NCBI GenBank assembly: GCA_963691655.1
Contig: OY829329.1
Coordinates: forward strand, 6,958,708-7,022,707
Direction of reading: 5' to 3'
Length of the DNA stretch: 64,000 nt
From: Toxonevra muliebris
Taxonomy: Eukaryota > Arthropoda > Insecta > Diptera > Pallopteridae
A program made the translations under genes and the position numbers. Positions 54,301 to 64,000 of this stretch are shown here, piece after piece. Under the pieces are notes generated by a model, which did not search any database, was not told the origin of the DNA, and was given only the letters and a program-made list of their open reading frames with translations. The number at the start of each line of letters is the position of its first letter. Within the stretch, counting starts at the first letter, position 1.

Positions 54301-55876
54301 AAGAAAAACAATAGCGCCTAATATGGAGCACAAATCTATGGGATTGCGATACTCATATTCTACTCTACCAGCTCTTGAACCAATGAGGCCATCGATTGCA
54401 TTAGAGCTGATCTTGTTATGGATAATTTATTAAGACGTCCCCAGGAAGAAAGCTTTTATTTAACCTTGAAAGCATAATCGATTGGCTCGCTTGAAACTAA
54501 TAACATGGATGCTTCCTTGAACCGACGCAAATCATTTAGTCGAGCTTACTAACATACCACATCAATCGGATTTATATAAGTGCTTTGTAATATCCACATA
54601 TTACATCACCACCTCGAGTTTATTCATGATGCTCTATATCCCAAACTAGTTGAGTTAGGCTATGTGTTGACTAGATCAGATCTCGAACAGTCGATTCAAG
54701 CCCAAGATCCTGATATTAGAAGTTAATTATTTTACTTCCCTCCAACGGTTTGAGGTAGTTAAATTGAAGTAGACTGAACCATCATGAGAATCACATACTG
54801 GAGACAAGATCATCAATGCGATTAGATTCTAAATAGTGACCCCAAATGTGAGATATGAACTTGTACTTGTCTCCAAAAAAAAAAAAAAACTGGAGTTAAA
54901 ATGTTTTCTTCTTTCTTGTCTCTTTTCTTTTCTCCCCATATTTTCAGATATCCACAAAATCGATACGCTGAACATTATGGTGCATGTTTTCAATTCGGTG
55001 ATTATGCTCATCGATTTGGCAATTGTTGGTCATCCGATTAAACTTAGCCATGCCTATTTTACTACCGGAATTGGACTAGCCTATGCAATATTTACGGGCA
55101 TATACTTTTTAGCAGGTGGTACAGACAGGTAAGGAGTCTATTGTTAAGCAGAATAATCTCACACTTTTACACTTTCTCTCTCTCTCTCTCTCAGAAAAAA
55201 TCAAACCGCTATTTATCCCATGATGGACTGGACTAAACCGGGCAAAGCGATCATTGTCACTGCTTGTGCGATAATCTTTGTATTTGTTGTACACTTTTGC
55301 TGTTATCTTCTTTATCGTGCACGCGTTTGGCTTTTCACAAAACTCTGCATACGAGGATCACATAATCGTGATGGCGAAATGGGTGAAGGACTCAACGATG
55401 ATTCCGGTTCGAGGATGGGCGCCGGCGGTAGTGCACAGGATTATGCACACCAACAACAATATCCAATATTGCATGCGGAGCAGCCGCATCATTCACACCA
55501 TCCCCATATGATGGCAGTGCAAGCGGTACCACCGCCACCACCACCATCGGCTACTACCACAATGCTACCGCCACAACAGCAGCAGCAGCAGCAGCAACGA
55601 GATCAGCTACAGCAGCCACCATCGCAACATCATGCTGGCACGCCCTCGCACACCTCACCGCAATATCATCCACAGTATTCCGGTTATCAGCAGCAACCAG
55701 TGGTGGCGGGCGTTAATATTGGCGTACTTAGTGCGGGCGGATTCTATCAGCAGGAAAACAATAATAAACTAAAGAGCCATCAGTCGTCATCGCTGAGTCG
55801 TACCGTTGCACATTTGGATGCAGCGCAGCGTGAGCAATTTCTGAATCCGAATAAAATTGTGGAATATAAGATGTAA
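51343..55876 (+). CDS. rolling stone-family six-pass membrane protein with long Gln-rich N-terminus
   Basis: Exons: …-52533, 52600-52963, 54948-55128, 55195-55876; all three introns are GT-AG and the joins keep frame (…LCQ|WQR…, …HNP|DIH…, …GTD|RKN…). Numbering from the TTG at 51403 gives 785 residues. The open frame begins after a TAG at 51340. There is no in-frame ATG until codons 350-351 (MMVSKLWNSCFPEF), so the N-terminal 349 residues need an upstream exon, a cryptic acceptor (GCGCAG at 51412-51417) or a non-AUG start. Residues 1-349: polyGln/His tracts and NSPVR repeats (about 184-209). Residues 350-620: the rolling stone core with six hydrophobic segments (about 386-407, 424-448, 473-495, 508-526, 533-553, 577-599). 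The tail is Pro/Gln/His-rich. Family members act at the plasma membrane; rolling stone itself is required for myoblast fusion in flies. Which paralogue this is cannot be told. Confidence 0.85.
52450..52533 (+). other. first in-frame ATGs of the rolling stone core
   Basis: ATGATGGTTAGC at 52450 encodes MMVSKLWNSCFPEFTPEHVH, where the family's conserved cytoplasmic start begins. A short isoform of about 436 aa could start here if an internal promoter or leaky scanning exists. Confidence 0.5.
52534..52599 (+). other. 66-nt intron with no stop in frame
   Basis: GTGAGTAG…TTACTTTCAG. It is 66 nt (22 codons) and open in the coding frame. Splicing joins Gln377 to the WQRNTQ block at phase 0. Retention would insert 22 residues ahead of the first membrane segment without breaking the protein. 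Confidence 0.8.
52964..54947 (+). other. 1984-nt intron carrying the CCTTA array
   Basis: Donor GTGAGTG after phase-1 G at 52963; acceptor CCATATTTTCAG ending 54947. About half its length is the pentamer array. The remainder has no gene. Confidence 0.85.
53224..54222 (+). repeat. (CCTTA)n pentanucleotide array bordered by CCTAA units
   Basis: CCTAA units (about 53224-53247) lead into about 187 copies of CCTTA (53248-54183, with scattered GCCTT variants), then about eight CCTAA units (to 54222). CCTAA is the complement of the insect telomere unit TTAGG. The array lies inside an intron of the rolling stone-like gene. Because the unit has no stop in any + frame it creates three long spurious open frames. 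Confidence 0.97.
55129..55194 (+). other. 66-nt intron with (CT)n near the acceptor
   Basis: GTAAGGAG…TCTCTCTCTCTCTCAG; the (CT)n run serves as the polypyrimidine tract. Joins at phase 2 to restore Arg559. Confidence 0.85.
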
Positions 55877-56161
55877 AGGCGTTGTACCCGGCACCGGTAT
55901 ACGTTCCACTTGTCCATGAAGTTTTTGTCCATGAAGTTTCTGGAAAAACATTGTGCACAATGTCAAGCAGTCAAAGAGAAAGCTGAACAGCAGGCGATGA
56001 TGATGCGGGCGCGGGAGGCAGAGGAGGCAGAGGCAGATGCGGCGGCAAAGGCGGGGCCGACGACGATGATGGCGACTACGGTGGGGGTTAAAGTGAATGA
56101 TGAGCGGCGAAAGGGAGGTGCAGGGGTTAAGAAGAAACTACCGTGTGAGGAGTGCTGTTAG
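55877..56161 (+). other. in-frame open extension after the TAA stop of the rolling stone-like gene
   Basis: The frame continues without a stop from the TAA at 55874-55876 to the TAG at 56159-56161. The 94-codon peptide starts RRCTRHRYTFHLSMKFLSMK, has an Ala/Glu-rich helical stretch (EKAEQQAMMMRAREAEEAEA), a basic segment (VNDERRKGG) and ends KKKLPCEECC, a Cys-rich end resembling lipidated tails. GC content falls sharply after the TAG. It could be made by stop readthrough or an alternatively spliced last exon, or it could be the original end before a recent nonsense mutation. Confidence 0.5.
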
Positions 56162-56585
56162 ACAAATAACACAGTTAGGGGGTGTCGGGTATCATAAAAT
56201 AGTTAAGCATGTATAAGTGTTGTGAATGGGGGAATGGGGAGGCAATGGGGAGGCATTGACATTGTTGATATTGTCTAATTCAATTTAAATTTTATTCGGG
56301 AAATTTCGGGATTTTTTAAATTTTTTATAGACACACAAAAACAAAACAAACAAGTAACTGTTAATATCTAAGCTTATAGTGGGGTGGTTTTTAAAAAGAC
56401 AAAAACAACAAAAATATGTGTTTGGGTAATTTTTTAAGATATTTCAATAATGGTTAAAGTGGAACCTAAAACCTAAAAATGTTCACATTTCTTATAGTTT
56501 CTATTTTCAATTTTGTAGTTTTTATTTTTATTTTATTTTTTTGATTATATTTTTAAATAATTTATTTTCATTGTGGTATATTTAT

Positions 56586-56591
56586 AATAAA
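56586..56591 (+). terminator. candidate polyadenylation signal
   Basis: AATAAA about 430 bp after the distal TAG of the rolling stone-like gene; one of several candidates in this AT-rich stretch. Confidence 0.3.
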
Positions 56592-58149
56592 TATTTATAG
56601 GCCACAGCATGTTCGAATATCTGCCAATTTAGTTATTTTAGAATACTTTTGCTATTCAGAAAACAAAACAAACAAAATCAATTTGAAAATTTGTGTATAG
56701 CAATCTACGAAAAAAAAGGTTCAGAAAAATAATAACTAATAATAATAATTTTAATAATTGGCTCAATTTTTTAGAAAAAATTTACAAAATTGTAGTTACT
56801 AAGATACTTTTTTGGTAATAGCTTTACTTTTAAGTATTGTATTTTGTATTTTTAACTTGTTGTATGTTGTGTATGTAACTATTTATTTTGTATTCAGCAG
56901 AGTAACAAGCAAACAAACAAAGTAGCGCCTAAGTCAGTTGTAGTTTTATGATTTTAGGTAACCGTATTAGTTAATAATTAGTTTATTTTTGGGAGCAATT
57001 GACTTGTTTAGTATATTTAATTTTAGACAATAGCGCGTACCTAATACTTGATGAATGAAGTAGTAATATTTAGTTGTAGGCGGGGATCCGAAGTACAGTA
57101 TCAGAAATTTTACAATTTTAAACGCTGGCGAGTTGTTGTTTAAAACTCAAGCGGACTACACGAAGAAACGCAAGCGATACTCTAAGCTGTCAAAGTTTTT
57201 TTTTTAATTTTATTTCAAAAGGTTATGAAATTTTTTCTCAGAGTCATACTTAAATTGGAGTGTTAGCGTTGTTTATCTGTCAAAATTCTCTCTTTCACAT
57301 ACAAAATGTAAGTCTGTATTGGTCATATAACGTTTTCTGTATAATGTGTTGTAACTGAGTTGATATTTTTTCTGCAGAGAGAGAGAGAGAGCGAGAGTAT
57401 GGAAAAGCTTTGCTATTATTGTACTCTAAACTTAAAAAAAGCAGCAACAACAATTTCAAATTGAGAACATGTCGTGTGATATTCTAACTCTCTCACTCTC
57501 TTGCTCTCTCCCCAATGCTTTATGAATAAACTATACTCAATTTTGAGTATCTTTTTAGGGCAGTATGCTGACTTTCTCTATGTGCGTATCAAAGGCAACA
57601 AAGTAAACGCCTTTTAAAAACCTCCATCTTTTCCGGATCCCTGCCAAAATTAATAATAATAGTATTATTATACAGTAGCATTTATTTTATTGAATTTTCT
57701 ATTTATTTGCGCATTAGCAAAAATCCTTCCTTTACATAACATAATGTGTTATACATACAAAAACATAATTGTTATACACATAAATATATATATATATATG
57801 TATATAGAATATATGTATATATGTATATATATCAATATATATCGGTGCAGGATAAAAACGTAGTAGAATGCCTTTTTTACGTGTAAACGTATGTAGTTGT
57901 AATTTTTGTTATTCTAAAAGAATATATTTAAAACAAAAAAAAAAAAAAGAAAATGGTTTAAGAGATATAAAATAAAATAAATTTAGTAGCTGAACAAAAA
58001 ATATGTATTGTATTTACAGGAACAAAACAAAAAATCTAAAATTACAAAAAAAAAAAAAAAAAAAAATAGAAGAAGAAGTTAGTGCGTATGTATTTGTATT
58101 TTGTGAAAAAAAGTTAATTGTTTTTAAATGAAATGAAAAAAAAAAAAAA

Positions 58150-58209
58150 TTTAATAATAAAAATTAATAGAAAATAATATTTAATAATAAAAATTAATAG
58201 AAAATAATA
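58150..58209 (+). repeat. 30-bp tandem duplication
   Basis: Two perfect copies of a TTAATAATAAAAATTAATAG-containing 30-mer. Confidence 0.85.
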
Positions 58210-60084
58210 TTTATATTTATGCGCAAGAAAAAAAATAAAACTTTTAGCAAAAAACTAATGGCATATAAAACTTTATTAATTTGTTTAACTTTTTGTTAAA
58301 AGTTTTATGTAATTTTTTTTTTCTGTTTACTGTAGTTGCGTTTTAGACATTTTACATACAAATGCAATGCAAAAAAATTATTTCAAAATAGAGCATAAAT
58401 TAAAAACAAGAGAAATATTTGTTAAAAAATTTAAAACTATATTTAAATATATATTTAAACTTAAATTGTAATATATTTGTGCTAAATTTAAAAAAAAAGA
58501 AGCAAATAAAAAATAATAAATATTTTAAATCAAAAACAGAGGAAAAAATATTGTTAAAACTAAAACATAATTTATTATATTTTTTTCTAAAGGAAAAAAA
58601 TATATATAAAAATGTTAAGCTTAAAATTAAAAATTAAAAAAATATGCTATTCATTTTCTAAAATAATTGCAAACAAAATTTTCAGTTTTTATTAGTAATA
58701 ATAGAAACAAAAATATCAAATCGAAATGAATTAAACCTTTTTCCTTTTATATCCTATTTACTATAAAGAAAAATAAGGGCTGCCTATATGCTTTACATGT
58801 AGGAGAGACAGAGCGTAAAGTAAAGAATATAATTGAAATTGTTTAAATGGCTGTTCTATTATCTACAATACTTGCTCAAAAACTGTAAAACTAGAGAAAA
58901 GCTGCAATGATTGTGTTTCTCTTTCTCTCTCTAAGGAAAATTGTAATGAATACCATAGCAGAATTATACCAAATGGTAGCAGCATTACAACAAAACAATA
59001 AAAACTTTGCTGCTTTGTTGCTATACAGTTCCAGAAATATCAGAAATACAACAACAAATGCATGGGGAACAGACAAAACAAAAAAAAATTACTAACAGTA
59101 AAAGAGAAACTTTGTTGTTTTTTTTTTATTTATTAGTTGAAGCTTTTGCAGTCTTCTTCTCTGTATTTTGTTGTTGTTTTTCTTCTGTTGATACTCTCTT
59201 ATCGGCACAAACACGACGTAATACATATATATATAATACAAGAGAGGAAACTTCAGCTATATGCAATCAAGCAGAGACATATATAACAGAGCCGAATCTC
59301 ACTAAAACACTTGAAATAAAATTACGAGAAGTCGACTCTCTGCTTCATTGTATGTAGCCGATCTCCATATGAGCTCGTTTGCTAAGCACTAACAACAGCA
59401 TAACTTCGTTTCTTATTAGTTTCGTCTGAGTGTAATGAAAGCTCGTTTCGGTTGAATTTTTCTATTCTAAAGAAGTTTCACTTCAAAAGAAAAAATAGGA
59501 AAAGAGAGTTGACGCTGCTATCTATCACTCATTATAATTCTGCTATGATAAATACCGTATGGCATACTACTACAATCTGCCTCTTGAAAACTTATTCGCT
59601 CAATCTCTTTCTCTCTCGCGCTCTCTTTCTTGTTCTACATCACATGTCACTTACTACGTAAGTAGGGGCTCTACTAATGCATGCCAATAATAAATTTCTC
59701 CAATTCAATAAATAATATATTTTTATTTGAAATAAACCAATATAAAAGATTTATATTAAAAACAGAACAAAAACGATCAAAGTTCAACTGAACAAAAAAA
59801 ATAAAAATAAACTACAAATACAACACAAAAAGTAAATAAATTTATCAAACAAAACACATAAATTGTTTTACAAAGTAACTGCAAAAATATAAATAATAAT
59901 AAATAAGAAAATCTATACTAAAAATTTGCAAAATGAAAAACAAATTCAATATTGTAAACTCGTCAAGAGGAATGTGTTAAAAATGTAATATTTAAATAAA
60001 TACAAAAGAACAAAAACAAAAAAAAAAAAAATCTTATAACCACATAAGCAAAATTCTTAATAAAACAGAACAAAACCAAAATTA

Positions 60085-60284
60085 TTAACCCTTTACAATG
60101 TCAAAGTCAAACAACACTTAATGCTCTCACTAATGAAATTCCACACCACCCAAAATGTTTAGATTTTAAAATACAAATATTAATAGTTATGTATAAATAT
60201 TAAAAGTTCGTGCAATTTTATTTTTTAAATTTAAAAAATTTCTCTAAATTTTAACTATATGGCATTTGAACAGTAAAGGGTTAA
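60085..60284. mobile_element. short piggyBac-type MITE
   Basis: TTAACCCTTTACAATGTCAA at 60085 is mirrored by GCATTTGAACAGTAAAGGGT followed by TAA ending at 60284, with TTAA at both ends. 200 bp, no ORF. Confidence 0.6.
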
Positions 60285-63200
60285 CCACACACACACACAC
60301 TCACACCATACACAAAATTTTTCTGGAATTATTAATAATATTTTTAAACTTTTTACAGTAAGAAAAAACTAAAAATATACACGAAAATTGTTTTCAAAAT
60401 TGCTCACTGTTACTGTAAATAGAACTAACTAACTAAAATTAAATATATAAATAGCACATAAATTTAATGAAGTAAAAACTACACAAAATTAATTTTAAAA
60501 AGAAAAACAAGAAACCAAATAATATTATAAAACTATATAAGGTGCAAATGTTAGATATTGGGCTCCTTTTTTGGTTTTGGTAGGAAAAGTTGAAGTTCAA
60601 GTGCATTCTTCTTCAGTATTTTATTTAAATTAAATCCTGGTCTTCCATTTACTATTTCTACCCAATTTTCAGTACTTTACCGAACAGTACAGGCATGACA
60701 GTATCAGCCAACAACACTTACATGCTGATGCTGTTCCAATAGCAGAACAACAAAATGGGATTGTCATTCCAGTACCACATTCCTGTGTTGCAAATCCAAT
60801 AGTCAGTAATATTCTTTTTACTAATTCTTGGGTAATTTGGCATTCTAATTTCAAGCTTATGCCAATGGTTGGATGCTGATATTCAACCCTGGGCCTGTAC
60901 TGTGGCAGTTATATATTTCTTAAAAGTTAATGGGAGCATATATAGGGAGAAAAAGTATCAAGCTTAATATAGAAAAGTTCTAACGAAAGATTCCAGTTCC
61001 AGAACTTCCATTATCTAACCTAGAATTTTTTTATTAAACCCACAATGTTTATACTGCTTTCATTATTGCTTCGTGCAATTCCTTCTGTTAGGTCCAAATG
61101 ACAAATGAAGCTTCGCAATTTTACTCTCTTTTAATGGTGGTGAACGACTGTGATTGGTCAATTTAAGGCAGAGAGTAGAAAATTTTCACTCTTCACGAAA
61201 TAGGGATTGAGCTGAAATTATGCACTGGCACCTTATATTTTATACATATTTACATATATAATTATAAACACCCGGTTCGATAAAAATACTAAAATTCTTT
61301 TTTATGGTTTTTCGATTCTTTCAATTTTTCTTTTAATTTATATTTAAAAAATTATATAGACTGATTAAAAAATAATTAAATAATAAAACAAAAAAAAAGA
61401 AAAAGTTTTTATTACTATATGATTTTTTTTTTGAAAAGTTTTTATTAAAAAAGAAAAATATAATTAATTTTTCTAAATTTTTTGAATAAATTTGTAATAA
61501 ATAAATTATATAAAAATGTTGAGAATTTAACAAAGAATATAAAATATAAATAAATAAATTCACTATAAATATATAACAAGGAAAAATAAACAGACGAAGG
61601 GAACTAAGGCAATTGGGAATAGTAAAAGAAAAGAAAAGAATTAATGGTTGAAATATAGAGTACTACTACAATTATGGAACAACAGCTCATTGTAAACCTA
61701 GGCAGAACTGTTAAAAAAAAAATTAATAATAATAATAAATTAAGGAAATTAATACAGAAAAATCGATTGCTAAAATACTAGAAGAATAAGTTCAATGTGC
61801 TTTTCAAAATTGTCTACCTAAAGCGAATTTTGCTTCACATGCTCTCTGTAATGCAAACCTCTCTCCTACAGTTCCTGCCTGATTGAGTTGAAAATTCACA
61901 TAATTATTTACTCTACCTGACTGTGCTCACTACAAATTGTCTTGGTTTTCCTTGGAAAAAAATTTACACAGCACTAATACCAAAATTATTTCATTACAAA
62001 TTAAAAAAAACTTAGTGTTAATAAATAACTAAAAGCAAAACATTCGTCAATCGAAATAAAGCAACAAATTATTTTATTTTTCAAATATTAAATAGCATAA
62101 TTTTAGGCATCAAATCCTTGCAGGTTGTTTATAGGGCTCACATATCAACGCATACCAAAAAAAAAAAAAAAACGAAAAAAACTAAAACCGAAAAAGAATA
62201 AACATACATACATAAAAATATACATACATACATATATACCCACTAATGAATATTATTTTCCCAGAAAAATTAGACAAATAAAGAAAACAAAGTATTATAT
62301 TTACAACACACAAAAAAAAAAAAAAAAAAATAAATAAAATACAAAAACAAAAAACGAACATTCACCCAATGAATTAAAACATAATTAAAGAAAGTTATAT
62401 GAAAATGAATGAAAAAAATAATTCGCATATTCTAAAAGAAATTTTACCTCATCATGCAGCAAAGTAAAAAAAGAAAAACCAACAAAAATCTAATAACTAA
62501 CAAAAATTTAAATATTTATTTTTTGTAGAAATCAATTATAGACAAAAATACCTATTAAAAAAAAGAAAGAAATCATGTTTGACAGAAAAATCTCATATGC
62601 ATATAACTAATGGTAGTTGAATACGTTGTTTTTTTTGAACAGAAGATATTATATAGCAGAATAAACTGGAAAAAAAAAAACAAAAATATTTATTGGCAAT
62701 ATAAGTAATGCATTCTTATACTACAAAATCTTGTATACTACATTCTTGTATTACAAAATCAAAAAAAAAAAAAAAACAAATGAAAGAAAAATACAAGAAA
62801 AACAAAAACAAAACAAAAATACCAATATTTATATAGAATTGAAAAGCTTTAAAAGTGTAACAGCGATGGACGAAATGAATGATATATACATACATACGTT
62901 AAATAAATTCTACTTACCTACATACATACATAAATTTTTGTGAATTCATGAACATGCAATAATAAATTTTAGTTGACATAAAGTAAGTTTCAATTAACAC
63001 ACACCTATTTTTTAAGTTCAATTATCTACAAAAAATCAGCATGAATATACCTATAAATATGCGAAAAAGAAAATTCCATCAAGCAATTTCATATGAATTC
63101 CGGGAGTCGCAAATATCCCATAGTAAACATAGTGAAAAAGTTAGGAACAAACCTTTAGTGCATAAATAATTCATATATATTTCCATTTATAGTCACAGCT

Positions 63201-63530
63201 TCAAGAAAAATAGTGTTCAGTCCCCAGCTCTAAATAGTTTTAATTACTTTGTTTTTTTGTTAGTCTCAAAATTGTTTCAACCATCTATGGTTTTTGGTGA
63301 TTAACCCGAAAAATTATAGAGCTGTCAACACAATATTTTATGCCTCACGAAAGAATATCTGATTTCAACGAACTTTTATGCGAAACAATTATAAAAACTT
63401 AGGATCTTCTGTTATTGCTAATAAAGGTTAGAATATAATTATTTCGAAGAAGAACTTATGATTCTCTTTCGACCAAACGTGTTTTCTTTAATTAACAATT
63501 GCTCTCTCTCTCTCTCTCTCTCCAAACGTA
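60285..63530. other. AT-rich non-coding DNA
   Basis: No gene is recognised. Poly-A runs (62158-62172, 62311-62330), ATAC repeats, (CT)n at 63502-63521. The 61-codon minus frame at 60669-60854 is Cys-rich but not a family I recognise. Confidence 0.5.
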
Positions 63531-63935
63531 GACTTCCACATGCATACGCTCTCACACTATTTATATATATGTGTGATACAAAATTTGCGAGAGCAGACAG
63601 CTTTTGTAGAAATTATACCAATGTTCTGTAAAACAAAGAAAGCTCTGTTAATGTGCGAAGGAACTCTCAGATGCTCAGATGATGACAACTTGCTCTCCCA
63701 AACTTAAGCTCTCACATTTATATATGTATATGTGAGAGTAAATTCAATATTTTCGTACAAATTAAGAAAGCTCACTCAGTAAATGTGTGAAGAAACTCTC
63801 AGCTGCTCTTCTCTCTTACGATCTCATTTATATACGTGAACACTCATACTCATATATGTGAGTAGTATACGTGTGCGCCCAAAGTTCTGTAAATCTAGAA
63901 AATCTACAGAGCTTTGAGGTGAAATTGAAATTTTG
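63531..63935 (+). repeat. ~130-bp imperfect tandem repeat with a CTCTCACAT palindrome
   Basis: Units share the order GCTCTCACA…(TATATA)…TGTGAGAG, then TTC(T/G)GTA…AAGAAAGCTC, then AATGTG(C/T)GAAG(G/A)AACTCTCAG. Units start near 63547, 63703 and (decayed) 63819. The central CTCTCACATTTATATATGTA…ATGTGAGAG at 63709-63737 is an almost perfect inverted repeat. No ORF. Confidence 0.65.
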
Positions 63936-64000
63936 TCATTTTATCTGGAAATTTTCCCGTTTTACGGTCGGTAGAGTAAAAACCTCCACCAAAACTTCAT

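Larger units (their letters stand above)
56162..60084. other. 3' untranslated and downstream AT-rich DNA
   Basis: A possible poly(A) signal AATAAA is at 56586-56591 and several others follow. Contains (AT)n near 57783-57830, a poly-A at 58047-58066, a 30-bp tandem duplication (58150-58209) and a (TC)n stretch near 58922-58932. No further gene is recognised. Confidence 0.5.

Overview
The window is 64 kb of AT-rich insect nuclear DNA. Several things point to a schizophoran fly, probably a tephritid-like fruit fly: GT-AG introns of 66 nt, long CAG/CAA polyglutamine stretches, (CA)n and ATGT microsatellites, mariner/Tc1/ITm transposons, and non-LTR retrotransposons of the CR1, RTE and R1/LOA/I types. 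The species is inferred from style and repeat content, not from a marker gene.

Only one convincing host gene is present. It lies at about 51.34-56.16 kb on the + strand and encodes a rolling stone-family six-pass membrane protein with a very long Gln/His/Ser-rich N-terminus and a Pro/Gln-rich C-terminal tail. Four exons can be placed (…-52533, 52600-52963, 54948-55128, 55195-55876). The third intron holds about 1 kb of (CCTTA)n. The N-terminal exon has no in-frame ATG. After the TAA stop the same frame stays open for 95 more codons.

The rest is a mobile-element and repeat landscape. 0-2.25 kb: a broken mariner nested in a decayed Tc1-like element. 5.17-6.45 kb: a second full-length but broken mariner. 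6.48-7.2 kb: LINE debris. 9.28-9.89 kb: a MITE carrying many AGCGCT palindromes. 11.37-18.12 kb: a tandem array of about 130-bp units built around a conserved AAAGTATGCTT core, interrupted by a nearly intact CR1-type LINE (13.23-17.80 kb). 20.3 and 43.2 kb: two inverted copies of an element with an internal 10-bp minisatellite. 23.7-24.35 kb: LINE debris cut off by a maT-like (DD37D) transposon with an intact transposase. 26.2-26.8 kb: an internally deleted mariner-like element that keeps only the DNA-binding half. 28.75, 33.77 and 60.09 kb: piggyBac-type TTAA MITEs. 29.7-31.1 kb: simple-sequence and polypyrimidine tracts. 34.7-36.65 and 39.2-40.5 kb: LINE fragments. 37.45-38.77 kb: an ITmD37E element with two in-frame stops. 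43.9-48.65 kb: two RNase H-bearing LINE copies in the same orientation; a 1.24-kb (TTAGA)n array abuts the 3' end of the second. 50.95 kb: a tRNA-Ser-like retro-copy. 63.5-63.9 kb: a palindrome-rich tandem repeat.

The most unusual signals are: the AAAGTATGCTT core, seen about 24 times and almost always on the same strand; a second dispersed motif (ACGTATGAGTAAC); pentamer satellites one base from the insect telomere unit TTAGG; and the non-AUG start and possible stop readthrough of the rolling stone-like gene. All calls come from reading the sequence; no database search was possible.
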